Assembly: GCA_030156825.1 (NCBI GenBank)
Contig: JASGLU010000018.1
Coordinates: 1 to 34,320 of the forward strand
Direction of reading: 5' to 3'
Origin: Candidatus Atribacteria bacterium
GTDB taxonomy: Bacteria; Atribacterota; Atribacteria; Atribacterales; JASGLU01
Length of the DNA: 34,320 nucleotides
Shown one piece after another: positions 1-8,382 of the stretch. Position numbers and translations under genes: made by a program. The stretch's first letter is position 1. Each line of letters begins with the position of its first letter. The notes beneath the pieces were generated by a model. It was not told where the DNA came from and did no database searches. It worked only from the letters and a program-made list of their open reading frames with translations.

Positions 1-18
1 CCGGGAGCATGCTCCCGG
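1..18. repeat. Perfect 18-bp palindrome CCGGGAGCATGCTCCCGG, probable hairpin/terminator 3' of the beta-mannosidase gene
   Basis: Sequence equals its own reverse complement; lies 20 nt beyond the stop of the minus-strand CDS at 39. Confidence 0.6.
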
Positions 19-38
19 CAAGTTGACAGTTTTCTTTG

Positions 39-2420
39 TTAGCGGAAAAGATAATCGTAGGCACTTACCAGCTGAATTTGGTCCCCCACTTTTTTTATCC
101 TTTTGCTGGTGGAAGGAACCAGGGTAAAAAAGTTGTCCTCGGGTGAGCTTTCGGTTTCGATCTTTACCCCCAGTGCCGGTTTTTGACTGGTTATTAGCCA
201 GTGCTCTCCTTCTGTCCGGAAGCTTATTTGGGGATTAGCCGGGGGATTCCACCTTAAGTTGGCTAAAAGTTCGTGGTTTTCTGCTTTGAGTTTTGTTCCC
301 TCTTTCAGTTTTAAATAGGCGATACTTTTTTCCAAAAGAGAGGGAGAAACTTTTAGCCGATCTACCTGAACTACCGAATCTGCCGGCACGGTTAAATTCT
401 GGTAGGTCATTTTCTTCACTTCTTTACCAGCGAGCGTCCAGAGTTCGTATTCCAGGCTAAGTTTGCAGCTTTCTCCATCGTTGATTATGAAAATTACCAG
501 TTCATCGCCTATCCTTTTTGCTATCGGCAAAAGCGGGGCATAGAACCGGCGAGTGTAATAATAGAGAGCCTTTGGTCTTTTGAAGTAATCGATGGCTGAC
601 CAGCTGAAGACTGGCCAGGAATCATTCCATTGCCAGTATAAGGTACCGGCGGTTTGGTATTTTCGGGTTCTCCAGTGTTCAACCCCGGTTTTTATTGCCT
701 CTGCCTGGTTTAGCTGAGATAGGTATGTGATTGAATCAAAATCGCTCACCAAGCCAAAATGCTGGTGGATAAATTTCATAATTCTCTCTGGACCCTCAGT
801 TTGCTTGTTGTGGGTGAGCATAACCGGAGAAAATAGGTTTTTATTCTCCTGCTGAGCAAAAAAGTCTATGGTTTTCGGGTGGGGAGCAGACTGAAATCCG
901 AATTCGCTCACAAATTTAGACTGGTCTTCGGTATAGTGGCTGTAATCTTGCCATTGGGACCACACTCTCCACTCGTGTTTATCCCCGGCTTCTGAAGAAT
1001 TTGCCCGGGAACCACCCCAGGGGCTGGAGGGCCAGTAAGGTCGAGCAGGGTCTTCCTGGGAACATATCTGGAGGAAATCCTCTAAATACAGGCGATTACC
1101 CAAGTGTTTACCTTCTACTTTGGTTTGGTAGTCCCACTCTTCAAACCCCCAGTTATTCTCGTTGTTACCGCACCAAAGGACGATACTGGGGTGGTGTCTT
1201 AATTTTATCAAGTTTTGCCTTACTTCTTCGCCGGCTAATTTTCTGAACCAATCCAAGTGGTCAGGGTATTCGCCACAGGCAAACATAAAATCCTGCCAGA
1301 CCATAATTCCCAGCTCGTCACATCTGGAATAAAAAGCTGGGTCTTCGTATATTCCTCCTCCCCAGACCCGAAGCATGTTCAGTTGGGCATCCTTTGCCAT
1401 TTCCAGTAGTTTTTGGTAATCCTCTTTTTTGAGCCAGCTTAGGATGTTTTCTGCAGGAATCCAGTTTGCTCCTTTGGCAAACACTTTTTTCCGGTTTATC
1501 TCGAAGATAAAACTTTCTCCTGCGCCGTCTGTTTCCCGAAGCAAGCGAACCGTGCGAAAACCGGTTCTTTTTTGCTCTCGCCAGACCTCCGTTTGCTGTT
1601 TTAACAGTCTAAAATCAATCTGGTAGAGAGTGCTTTCTCCCAATCCCCGGGGATACCAGAGGGACAGGTGCTCTATGGTTTTTGTTCCTTCAAACTGGTA
1701 GCCGGTTACTTGCGCTTCGACCGGAAATGTTCCTACCGGCCCCTCGTTGAGCAGAACCTCTACCCGATAAGAGGAAGGATCTTCTCCCGGGGGTAACTCG
1801 ACATATCCGCTAAACTTTACCTTTCCCGTCAAGTCTTCCAGGTAAGCGGTGGAACCAAACAATCGACCATCAGGGTAAACTTCAAGTTGAATTGCCCGCC
1901 AGATGCCCCCGGTTGCTATTCGAGCGCCCCAGTCCCAGCCATAGGAGTACTGAGCTTTTCGCAGGTACACTCGGGCCGGCTCAAAAGCGGCGCGGAGAGA
2001 GCCCGAGTTTCTTTGGTAGGCTTGAGGAAGACTGATGGGAGAAAGGATTTCAACTTTTAGCTGGTTTTCTCCCTGCCGGAGAAAAGGTTTTACTTCAAAT
2101 CGGTATTCCAAAAACATGTTTTCGGTTTTGCCGACGAAATGCTGGTTTAAATAAATCCGGGATAAAGTGTCTACCCCCTTTAGTACCAGCTGGTAGTTAA
2201 GATGCGGCTCCAGCTTTTTTAGGAAAAAAGTTCTCTGATAAACCCAGGATTTGCTCTCCAGTCGCTGAAAAAGCTGTTCGTTGGTTCCTTGATAAGGGTG
2301 AGGCATAAGACCTGAGTTGACCAGGTCTCCGGCCACCGTTCCCGGGACTTCCCCCTCAAAAGCAAATTCTTGTTCGGTATCATGTGCTTTCCATTTTCCA
2401 CCTAAATCTATTGTTTCCAT
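39..2420 (-). CDS. Beta-mannosidase-like glycoside hydrolase family 2
   Basis: GH2 hallmarks: YGWDWGARIATGGIWR, GANWIPAENIL, LWCGNNENNW (acid/base Glu), KFVSEFGFQS (nucleophile Glu). Start placed at METIDLGGKW (2418-2420) with upstream GGAGGGAAGTGGG; the track start at 2534 adds an unlikely N-terminal extension. Confidence 0.9.
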   Translation of the reverse strand: METIDLGGKWKAHDTEQEFAFEGEVPGTVAGDLVNSGLMPHPYQGTNEQLFQRLESKSWVYQRTFFLKKLEPHLNYQLVLKGVDTLSRIYLNQHFVGKTENMFLEYRFEVKPFLRQGENQLKVEILSPISLPQAYQRNSGSLRAAFEPARVYLRKAQYSYGWDWGARIATGGIWRAIQLEVYPDGRLFGSTAYLEDLTGKVKFSGYVELPPGEDPSSYRVEVLLNEGPVGTFPVEAQVTGYQFEGTKTIEHLSLWYPRGLGESTLYQIDFRLLKQQTEVWREQKRTGFRTVRLLRETDGAGESFIFEINRKKVFAKGANWIPAENILSWLKKEDYQKLLEMAKDAQLNMLRVWGGGIYEDPAFYSRCDELGIMVWQDFMFACGEYPDHLDWFRKLAGEEVRQNLIKLRHHPSIVLWCGNNENNWGFEEWDYQTKVEGKHLGNRLYLEDFLQICSQEDPARPYWPSSPWGGSRANSSEAGDKHEWRVWSQWQDYSHYTEDQSKFVSEFGFQSAPHPKTIDFFAQQENKNLFSPVMLTHNKQTEGPERIMKFIHQHFGLVSDFDSITYLSQLNQAEAIKTGVEHWRTRKYQTAGTLYWQWNDSWPVFSWSAIDYFKRPKALYYYTRRFYAPLLPIAKRIGDELVIFIINDGESCKLSLEYELWTLAGKEVKKMTYQNLTVPADSVVQVDRLKVSPSLLEKSIAYLKLKEGTKLKAENHELLANLRWNPPANPQISFRTEGEHWLITSQKPALGVKIETESSPEDNFFTLVPSTSKRIKKVGDQIQLVSAYDYLFR

Positions 2421-2486
2421 CCCACTTCCCTCCCGTTTAATGGGTAAAAATTCTATTCGTCGGCGGGGTAAAACCGGCTGACTGAC

Positions 2487-2583
2487 AAAAAAACCGGAGC
2501 GCGACCTGAATAGGCACGCTGTGTTTGCAGACATAGTTTCTGCAACGGGCGTTCAAAACAGGTGCCCAAGAGGGCGGCTCCGG
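2487..2583 (-). terminator. Structured Rho-independent terminator-like RNA downstream of hemerythrin / upstream of beta-mannosidase
   Basis: Minus strand CCGGAGC (2577-2583) pairs with GCTCCGG (2494-2500), followed by T7 (2487-2493); internal TTGCAG/CTGCAA hairpin (2525-2545). Confidence 0.55.
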
Positions 2584-2657
2584 CTATTGATAACGGTTTA
2601 GCTTTTGCCTATATTTTCTGGTTACTGTTAACCAGCCTCGAGTGGCATAGGCCCTTT

Positions 2658-3071
2658 TCATTCTGGGGATTGTTTGCTCTTTAAAAATGTTCCTAAGGAT
2701 TTGTCCACCCGATTTATATGGTTAATCCACCAGTCGACTAACAGCTTGTTGGTTTGCACTACCAGGTTTAAACTGGAACCGGTGGTATCGAGTTGTTGCT
2801 TGAGGGAGGAGAGGTCATTTACATATTGGGTATGATAACGCTTATGGGCGGGGTATTCAGGATAGTTGTGTTTGAGCATCAGCTCTTCTTCAGTTCCGAA
2901 GTGATTAGTTACGTAGTTTTGCATGAACTGGAAAGTTTCAGCCACTATCTCCCTTCCCTTTCCCTGGTTGCTGGCATCCAACACTTTGTTTATTCGGTCA
3001 AACAATTCTCGGTGTTGACGGTCGATTACCTCGACCCCAGTAGTTAAGTTATCGTTCCAGATTAATGGCAT
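2658..3071 (-). CDS. Bacteriohemerythrin
   Basis: MPLIWNDNLTTGVEVIDRQHRELFDRIN...NHFGTEEELMLKHNYPEYPAHKRYHTQYV: hemerythrin iron-ligand pattern; start at MPLIW with AAGGGGGG upstream. Confidence 0.93.
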   Translation of the reverse strand: MPLIWNDNLTTGVEVIDRQHRELFDRINKVLDASNQGKGREIVAETFQFMQNYVTNHFGTEEELMLKHNYPEYPAHKRYHTQYVNDLSSLKQQLDTTGSSLNLVVQTNKLLVDWWINHINRVDKSLGTFLKSKQSPE

Positions 3072-3120
3072 AAAGACCCCCCTTTGTTCTCTAATTTCTC
3101 TATATTGTAGCACAGAACAA

Positions 3121-3441
3121 GAAGGGGGGCAGCGCCCCCATTACTGAGGAAGTGCTTTCCTTCCTCAGTTAGTATTTATTTTTTTCATGTTTTGTCTTTA
3201 GGTTTTTGCCTTTCAACTATAAGGGGGAGTTCTTTTCCCCCTTATAGTGAGGAAGTGTCCTTCTTCCTCAGTTAGTATTTATTTTTATGTTGTTTTTCTT
3301 TTCCAGGGGGTTTATAAGGGGGAGTTCTTTTCCCCCTTATAGTGAGGAAGTGTCCTTCTTCCTCAGTTAGTATTTATTTTTATGTTGTTTTTCTTTTTCA
3401 GGGGGTTTATAAGGGGGAGTTCTTTTCCCCCTTATAGTTCT
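3121..3441. repeat. Double-hairpin repeat array, locus 1 (four HP1, three HP2; ~95-bp period)
   Basis: HP1 TATAAGGGGG-AGTTCTTTT-CCCCCTTATA starts at 3218, 3313 and 3408 (exact 95-bp spacing), preceded by a GGGGGC/GCCCCC version near 3124; HP2 TGAGGAAG...CTTCCTCA between them. Confidence 0.9.
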
Positions 3442-3657
3442 GTTATATTGAAAAAGCTACATCCATAAATAAGCCAGGGTATTATGTGTCTTTCAGCCGC
3501 TTGCCGGTATTGCAAATAGCGGCAGCAGCAGCGGGCTGGTGGGATTTATCGCAGAAGAAGTAAGTAGAGCAAATCCCAAAGATTAGGCTATGCAACCAAA
3601 CCGCCGGCAACAATTTAGCAGCAAATCCGTAGAGTTTCGGACCCCACAAAAATGTTT

Positions 3658-4116
3658 TTAGGAATTCTGCCAGCGCCTGGCAAAATCTTCTGCTTCTTTT
3701 AGGTCGTGCTCGTTAGGTCTGCCCTTATTTATCCCACCGATCAATTTGAGCAGTCCAAAACTATCAAATCCCCTACAGGAAAATTCCCCCACGATGGTGA
3801 AGCCTTTTTCTATTAGTTTCCCCTTTATTAATTGGTGAGCTTTGTTGCTACCCTTCTCTCCGGCGCCGCTTGTCGAAAAAACAAATGCCTGCTTGTTTGT
3901 CAGGGAAGGTAGACTATCAATGGTGTGCAATAAATCTTTATGAGGTTTCCCCCAGTAAATGCCGGAACCAAAACCCAGCAAATCGTATTCTGCAACCAGG
4001 TTGATATCTAACTCTTTGGCTTTCACTAATTCTGCTTTTAGAACATCTGCCATTACTTTGGCAACTTTCTCGGTATTGCCGTGGTGTATTGACTCATAAA
4101 CCATCAACGTTTTCAC
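3658..4116 (-). CDS. Flavodoxin-domain protein
   Basis: KTLMVYESIHHGNTEKVAKVMADVL (FMN phosphate-binding-like loop), FGSGIYWGKPHKDL; GTG start at 4114-4116 with GGAAG 8 nt upstream; overlaps nagA 3' end. Confidence 0.8.
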   Translation of the reverse strand: MKTLMVYESIHHGNTEKVAKVMADVLKAELVKAKELDINLVAEYDLLGFGSGIYWGKPHKDLLHTIDSLPSLTNKQAFVFSTSGAGEKGSNKAHQLIKGKLIEKGFTIVGEFSCRGFDSFGLLKLIGGINKGRPNEHDLKEAEDFARRWQNS

Positions 4117-5272
4117 TTTTATCACTTCCTTTCATTTCTCCTTCGAGAAAGACCTCTTTGGGCTGAAAGCTTTGGTCGAAAACTACGACATTGGCCATTT
4201 TCCCCCTCTCCAGGCTGCCCAACTTTTTATCCACTCTCAGCAATTTAGCGGGAGACAAACTCCCCAAGTCAGCCAGGCGAGGCAGGGAAAGGTTAAAATG
4301 TTTTTTCAGGTGGGAAAGGGCCTGGTTCAGGGTGATGGTGCTCCCGGCCAAGCTTTGGCTGGGGGTAATTCGGGCAATACCGTCTTTTACCTCCATGGTT
4401 TCGCCGCCAAACTCATAGCTGCCATCTCCCAGGCCGGTAGGCCTCACCGCATCGCTTATCAGAATCATCCGCTCTCCTTTACATTTTAAGGCAATTTTCA
4501 TGATTTCGGGGGCGACGTGGATGGTGTCGGCAATCATTTCTACCCAAACTTGATCGAACCCTAAAGCGAAACTGAGAAGATTGGGCTGGCGGTGGTGGAG
4601 GGGGTCCATCCCGTTGAAAAGGTGGGTGATCAGTTGGGCTCCTTTTTCGAACGCCTGCAGGCTGGTTTGATAGTCGGCCTGGCTGTGTCCCAGGGAGACC
4701 AGTATATCTTGGGTGGCCAGATAAGTGATAAGGTCCATGGCTCCCGGTAGCTCAGGAGCCAGGGTAACTCTTTTTACCCATCCCTGACCGGCAGCCAGTA
4801 ACTCTTCTGTCTCTTCCCGGTCGGGAGAGCGTAAATAGGCTGGGTTGTGGGCCCCTCGCCGTTTGCAGGAAAGATAGGGACCTTCTAAGTGGATGCCCAA
4901 CATTTTGCTTCCTGGAAAACCCTCTTTTGCAAAGGCAACCATAGCGCTTATTGCTTTTTTAATTCTCTCTTTTCCCTCGGTAAGGGTGGTGGCTAAAAAA
5001 CCGGTTACTCCCTGCTCAAGTAAAAAACGGCTGATTTCTCGAGTATCGGCCAGATTGGCGTCCATGAAGTCTTTTCCTCGGGCTCCGTGGATATGGAGAT
5101 CGATCAACCCCGGAAAAATATAAGCCTCGCCAAAGTCAAGCAGGGGCAGCTTCCCCTTTTCCTCATCGGGGGAAAACACTCCCCCGATTTCTTTTCCTTC
5201 GATCAGCAAGGTTCCAGCCGGTATCACCCGAGAAGGGGTAACTATCTGACCTTTTATTCCAAAGCTTTTCAT
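4094..5272 (-). CDS. nagA: N-acetylglucosamine-6-phosphate deacetylase
   Basis: PGLIDLHIHG, GIHLEGPYLS, LGHSQADYQT, THLFNGMDPLHHRQPN, ISDAVRPTG: amidohydrolase NagA family motifs. Confidence 0.93.
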   Translation of the reverse strand: MKSFGIKGQIVTPSRVIPAGTLLIEGKEIGGVFSPDEEKGKLPLLDFGEAYIFPGLIDLHIHGARGKDFMDANLADTREISRFLLEQGVTGFLATTLTEGKERIKKAISAMVAFAKEGFPGSKMLGIHLEGPYLSCKRRGAHNPAYLRSPDREETEELLAAGQGWVKRVTLAPELPGAMDLITYLATQDILVSLGHSQADYQTSLQAFEKGAQLITHLFNGMDPLHHRQPNLLSFALGFDQVWVEMIADTIHVAPEIMKIALKCKGERMILISDAVRPTGLGDGSYEFGGETMEVKDGIARITPSQSLAGSTITLNQALSHLKKHFNLSLPRLADLGSLSPAKLLRVDKKLGSLERGKMANVVVFDQSFQPKEVFLEGEMKGSDKSENVDGL

Positions 5273-6303
5273 AGTTTGACCACTTTGGTTAGATTTTTTG
5301 GTTGGTCTGGGTTCAGCCCTCGGGCCTGGGCTCGGTAGTAACCGAGCAGCTGGAGAAAAGCTACATCTAAAATAGGAAGAGTGTAATCATTTATTCCCTC
5401 TCCGTCTAAGGCTATCTCGAACAATTTGGAGGAAGGAGAAAGGCGGGAAGAGCCGATATGGAATATGGTGGCCCCCAATTCCATCATCTCCAGTAAAACC
5501 GCTTGCTCGGGGGAGAAGGCCTGCTGGGAAGTGAGGGCAATGATTAAAGTGTGGTCGTCCACGATGGACTTTGGGCCATGGCGGAATTCGAGAAAGTGGA
5601 AAGTCTCGGTGGGGGTGAGGCTCATCTCTTTTAGTTTGAGCGAGCCTTCCCAGGCGATGCCATAGTAGGGACCATTTCCCAAAAAGATAAATTTTTGGAA
5701 AGAAAGATTGCGGGCTAATTCTCTAACCATTGGTTCATAAGTTTCCATATTTTGGGATAGTATCTCGGGGAGGAGGGACAATTTTAGCTCTTTTTTGGCT
5801 TGACGTCCAGCCAGGTACAACAGGGAAAGCAGCATGGTGGAAAAAGACTGGGTCATCACCACACTCTCCTCCCGGGCGGAAGCGGTAACGATGACTAAAT
5901 CTCCTGTTTGGGAGAGGGAGGAGCCGGCTTCGCAGGTAAGAGCACACCCCTGGCCGAAATTATTTTTCTTAAAGAAGTTCAGCGCCTGGACAGTTTCTGA
6001 GGTTTCTCCTGAGCGAGAAATGGCAAACAGACGGTATTTACGGCCGGGGACAAACACGGTTTGGGGAAAAAGAAAAACCTGGGAGGCGGGAACTGCCCGG
6101 GCCGGGGTTTGGGCAAGGGTCTGCCAGAGAGCGGCAGCTGAAAGAGAAAGGTTGTAAGAAGTGCCACAACCGGTGAAAATGACTTCCTCCCCTTCTCCTG
6201 CGAGAAAGGACAAAAACTGGCTTGAGTTTGCCTCCAGATAACTTAAAGTTTCTGCCCAAGCTTGGGGTTGGTGATGAATTTCTCGAGCAGTATGGTCTAC
6301 CAT
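5269..6303 (-). CDS. Double SIS-domain sugar isomerase/deaminase (AgaS/GlmS-isomerase-like)
   Basis: TGCGTSYNLSLSAA, AISRSGETSETVQAL, LEFRHGPKSIVDD; ATGA overlap with nagA. Confidence 0.85.
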   Translation of the reverse strand: MVDHTAREIHHQPQAWAETLSYLEANSSQFLSFLAGEGEEVIFTGCGTSYNLSLSAAALWQTLAQTPARAVPASQVFLFPQTVFVPGRKYRLFAISRSGETSETVQALNFFKKNNFGQGCALTCEAGSSLSQTGDLVIVTASAREESVVMTQSFSTMLLSLLYLAGRQAKKELKLSLLPEILSQNMETYEPMVRELARNLSFQKFIFLGNGPYYGIAWEGSLKLKEMSLTPTETFHFLEFRHGPKSIVDDHTLIIALTSQQAFSPEQAVLLEMMELGATIFHIGSSRLSPSSKLFEIALDGEGINDYTLPILDVAFLQLLGYYRAQARGLNPDQPKNLTKVVKL

Positions 6304-6347
6304 TTGGTCATTCCTCCTTATTTTTAGTAGAAGATGGTGCCTCTTTC

Positions 6348-7271
6348 TTAAAGATATCCTTCTTTTTTCAGAAACGGGATAGCGGCTGCTCCCATTACGC
6401 TGGCCTTACTCCGGAAGCGGCCTAAAATTACTTCAGGAATAGCCTGAGAATCCAGAAGGTGTTTTTGATAATTTTCTTTGATTATTTCCAGCCACCAGTT
6501 GCCGGTTTCGGCTATTCCGCCGCCGATTAGGATTGCCTCTGGATCAAATATTTGAGTCAGATTGAAAAGGCCAAGCCCGAGAAAATGAGCAGCTCGGTGC
6601 ACGATTTCCAAATAGGGGGAAACACCTGCGCGGGCGTTTTCAAATACCACCTCTCCTTTTACCGGCTTTCCGGTTAGATGAAAGGCATCTCTTTCGATAG
6701 CCACTCCTGAGGCGAGTGCTTCAAGGCAGCCAGCGTTTCCGCAGCGACAAAGAGGGCCACCCGGAGCCACTATAATATGGCCTACCTCGGCTGAAGTTCC
6801 GTGGGCTCCTCTTATGACCTGTCGCTGCCAGACCAAACTGCCGGCAATCCCGGTTCCCACGCTTATATAGATAAAATCTTGCAGAGAACGACCCTGACCA
6901 AAAAAAACTTCAGCCAAAGTTCCACTTCTCACATCGTGTTCCATAAAAAGAGGGACTGGCAGTTCCTCTTTCAAAAGAGAAATTATCGGCACATTCCGCC
7001 AGTTCAAGTTTTCAGAAAAAATAAGCATTCCTTTTTTTAAGTCAAGGATGCCTGGGATGGCAAGACCCACTCCTGCACACTCTCCCAGGGCTTTCCCTTC
7101 GTCAAGCAGGCCCTGGGAGAGCTCGGCGATGTCGCCCAATACTTTTTCGATTTTTCTTTCCGGGTCTACCGGGATTTTTCTAAAAGCAAGCAGGTTTAAG
7201 TCTTCATCCACTAAAGCGCCGGCGATTTTGGTTCCTCCCAGATCGACCCCTACTGAAAAGGCCACGGCCAA
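6348..7271 (-). CDS. ROK-family sugar kinase/regulator
   Basis: VGVDLGGTKIAGALVD, ISVGTGIAGSLV, GHIIVAPGGPLCRCGNAGCLEALAS (ROK zinc motif). Confidence 0.92.
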   Translation of the reverse strand: MAVAFSVGVDLGGTKIAGALVDEDLNLLAFRKIPVDPERKIEKVLGDIAELSQGLLDEGKALGECAGVGLAIPGILDLKKGMLIFSENLNWRNVPIISLLKEELPVPLFMEHDVRSGTLAEVFFGQGRSLQDFIYISVGTGIAGSLVWQRQVIRGAHGTSAEVGHIIVAPGGPLCRCGNAGCLEALASGVAIERDAFHLTGKPVKGEVVFENARAGVSPYLEIVHRAAHFLGLGLFNLTQIFDPEAILIGGGIAETGNWWLEIIKENYQKHLLDSQAIPEVILGRFRSKASVMGAAAIPFLKKEGYL

Positions 7272-7510
7272 ACCTCCTCCCGTTTTATCTCTTTCTAAGT
7301 GAGAGATTTTCTTGCTGTTTTTGCGTATTTAATCTCCAATTGTTAGGTGGGGAAATTAATTTTTTCCCATTTTCTTCAGCCTTTGCGCAAATTATAGCAT
7401 ATTGCTAACTGCAAAAAGACCTTCTGTCTTTAGCGATTTTACTCCTAAAAATTTTTTGATAGCCCTCTCCTTTCTCATTTTCTCCATAATTTCAGGGATT
7501 ATGCTTTTAG

Positions 7511-7604
7511 CTCAAGTTGCACCATGAGTTCCAGAAATCAGTCTATATCAGGTCTTTTCTTTTGGGGATTCTCATTTTCTGGTAAAAATCCGCAACTTGG
7601 GTTA
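7511..7604 (+). repeat. Dispersed element copy 1 (MITE-like)
   Basis: ctcaagttgcaccatgagttccagaaatcagtctat...cgcaacttgggtt; ends carry CAAGTTGC/GCAACTTG inverted repeats; similar to 20619-20642, 22064-22138, 30806-30890. Confidence 0.7.
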
Positions 7605-7633
7605 AGGAAATAATAAAAATTAGCCAATTTTAT

Positions 7634-7661
7634 TTGATCAGCAGGAAAAAAGGAGTATAAT
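7634..7661 (+). promoter_or_regulatory. Sigma70-type promoter TTGATC-16-TATAAT
   Basis: -35 TTGATC 7634-7639, -10 TATAAT 7656-7661; predicted start ~7668-7670, at the base of the 7670 stem. Confidence 0.7.
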
Positions 7662-7669
7662 TTTAATAG

Positions 7670-7749
7670 AAGCTGGACGCAGGACACTGGTCGTGATGAC
7701 CAAGGAGTGGATACAAATTTTAGGTCCTCACCGTCCAGCTTGTTTTTTT
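7670..7749 (+). ncRNA. Structured leader or small RNA upstream of rubrerythrin with intrinsic terminator
   Basis: 10-bp stem AAGCTGGACG (7670-7679)/CGTCCAGCTT (7732-7741) followed by GTTTTTTT; inner AGGAC (7681-7685)/GTCCT (7724-7728) and TGGTC-GTGAT-GACCA (7688-7702). Confidence 0.6.
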
Positions 7750-7836
7750 GGCCGCTTTTTGTTGATTGCTCTAATTCGGAATAAGGTTGGCGGCAATGGG
7801 TTTTACCTTCTAAATTGATATAGGAGGATGAGGAAA

Positions 7837-8352
7837 ATGGCAGTTAAACATCAAATGACTAAACAAAACTTGGAAGCCGCCTATGCTGGAGAGTCCCAGG
7901 CCCACATGCGTTACCTTATTTTCGCAGATGTAGCCGAAAAAGAAGGAAGGCCCAACCTGGCTCGCTTGTTCCGGGCCATTGCCTATGCCGAACAGGTACA
8001 TGCTACCAACCACTATCGGGCTCTGGGGAACATCAACGACACGGTTAGCAATCTGGATGTGGCTATTGCCGGGGAAAATTTCGAAGTAGAAGAAATGTAC
8101 CCGGTGTATCACGAGGTAGCCAATTTCCAGGAGGAAAAAGAAGCAGCAATAACTACCCACGGGGCGCTGGAAGCAGAAAAAATCCACTACAAGATGTACC
8201 AGGAAGCTAAAAAAACAGCTCAGGCCGGGAAAGACCTCGAGCTGGGGCCGGTTCAAATTTGTTCGGTGTGTGGTTACACGGTGGAGGGTGATGCTCCGGA
8301 TAAATGTCCGATTTGCGGAGCTCCTCGGGATAAATTTAAAACTTTTAGTTGA
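7837..8352 (+). CDS. Rubrerythrin
   Basis: Ferritin-like EAAYAGESQAHMRYLIFADVAEKEG plus C-terminal rubredoxin domain CSVCGYTVEGDAPDKCPICGAPRDKF; TAGGAGG 8 nt before ATG at 7837. Confidence 0.95.
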   Translation: MAVKHQMTKQNLEAAYAGESQAHMRYLIFADVAEKEGRPNLARLFRAIAYAEQVHATNHYRALGNINDTVSNLDVAIAGENFEVEEMYPVYHEVANFQEEKEAAITTHGALEAEKIHYKMYQEAKKTAQAGKDLELGPVQICSVCGYTVEGDAPDKCPICGAPRDKFKTFS

Positions 8353-8382
8353 GACAATAAGCTAAAGCAGGAGGCGATTTTA

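Noticed and set aside
1001-1246. Plus-strand ORFs within the beta-mannosidase gene (also 1429-1626)
   Set aside because: Antisense shadow frames of a well-supported GH2 CDS; no RBS or recognisable domain
3121-3441. CRISPR-like array
   Set aside because: Spacers between hairpins are nearly identical rather than unique, the period is 95 bp, and there are no cas genes
3485-3590. Coding remnant reading VLCVFQPLAGIANSGSSSGLVGFIAEEVSRANPKD
   Set aside because: No start/RBS, very short, and no family recognised; left as unexplained intergenic DNA
7810-8256. 148-aa minus ORF
   Set aside because: Fully antisense to rubrerythrin, whose domains are unambiguous; Phe/Val-rich shadow translation
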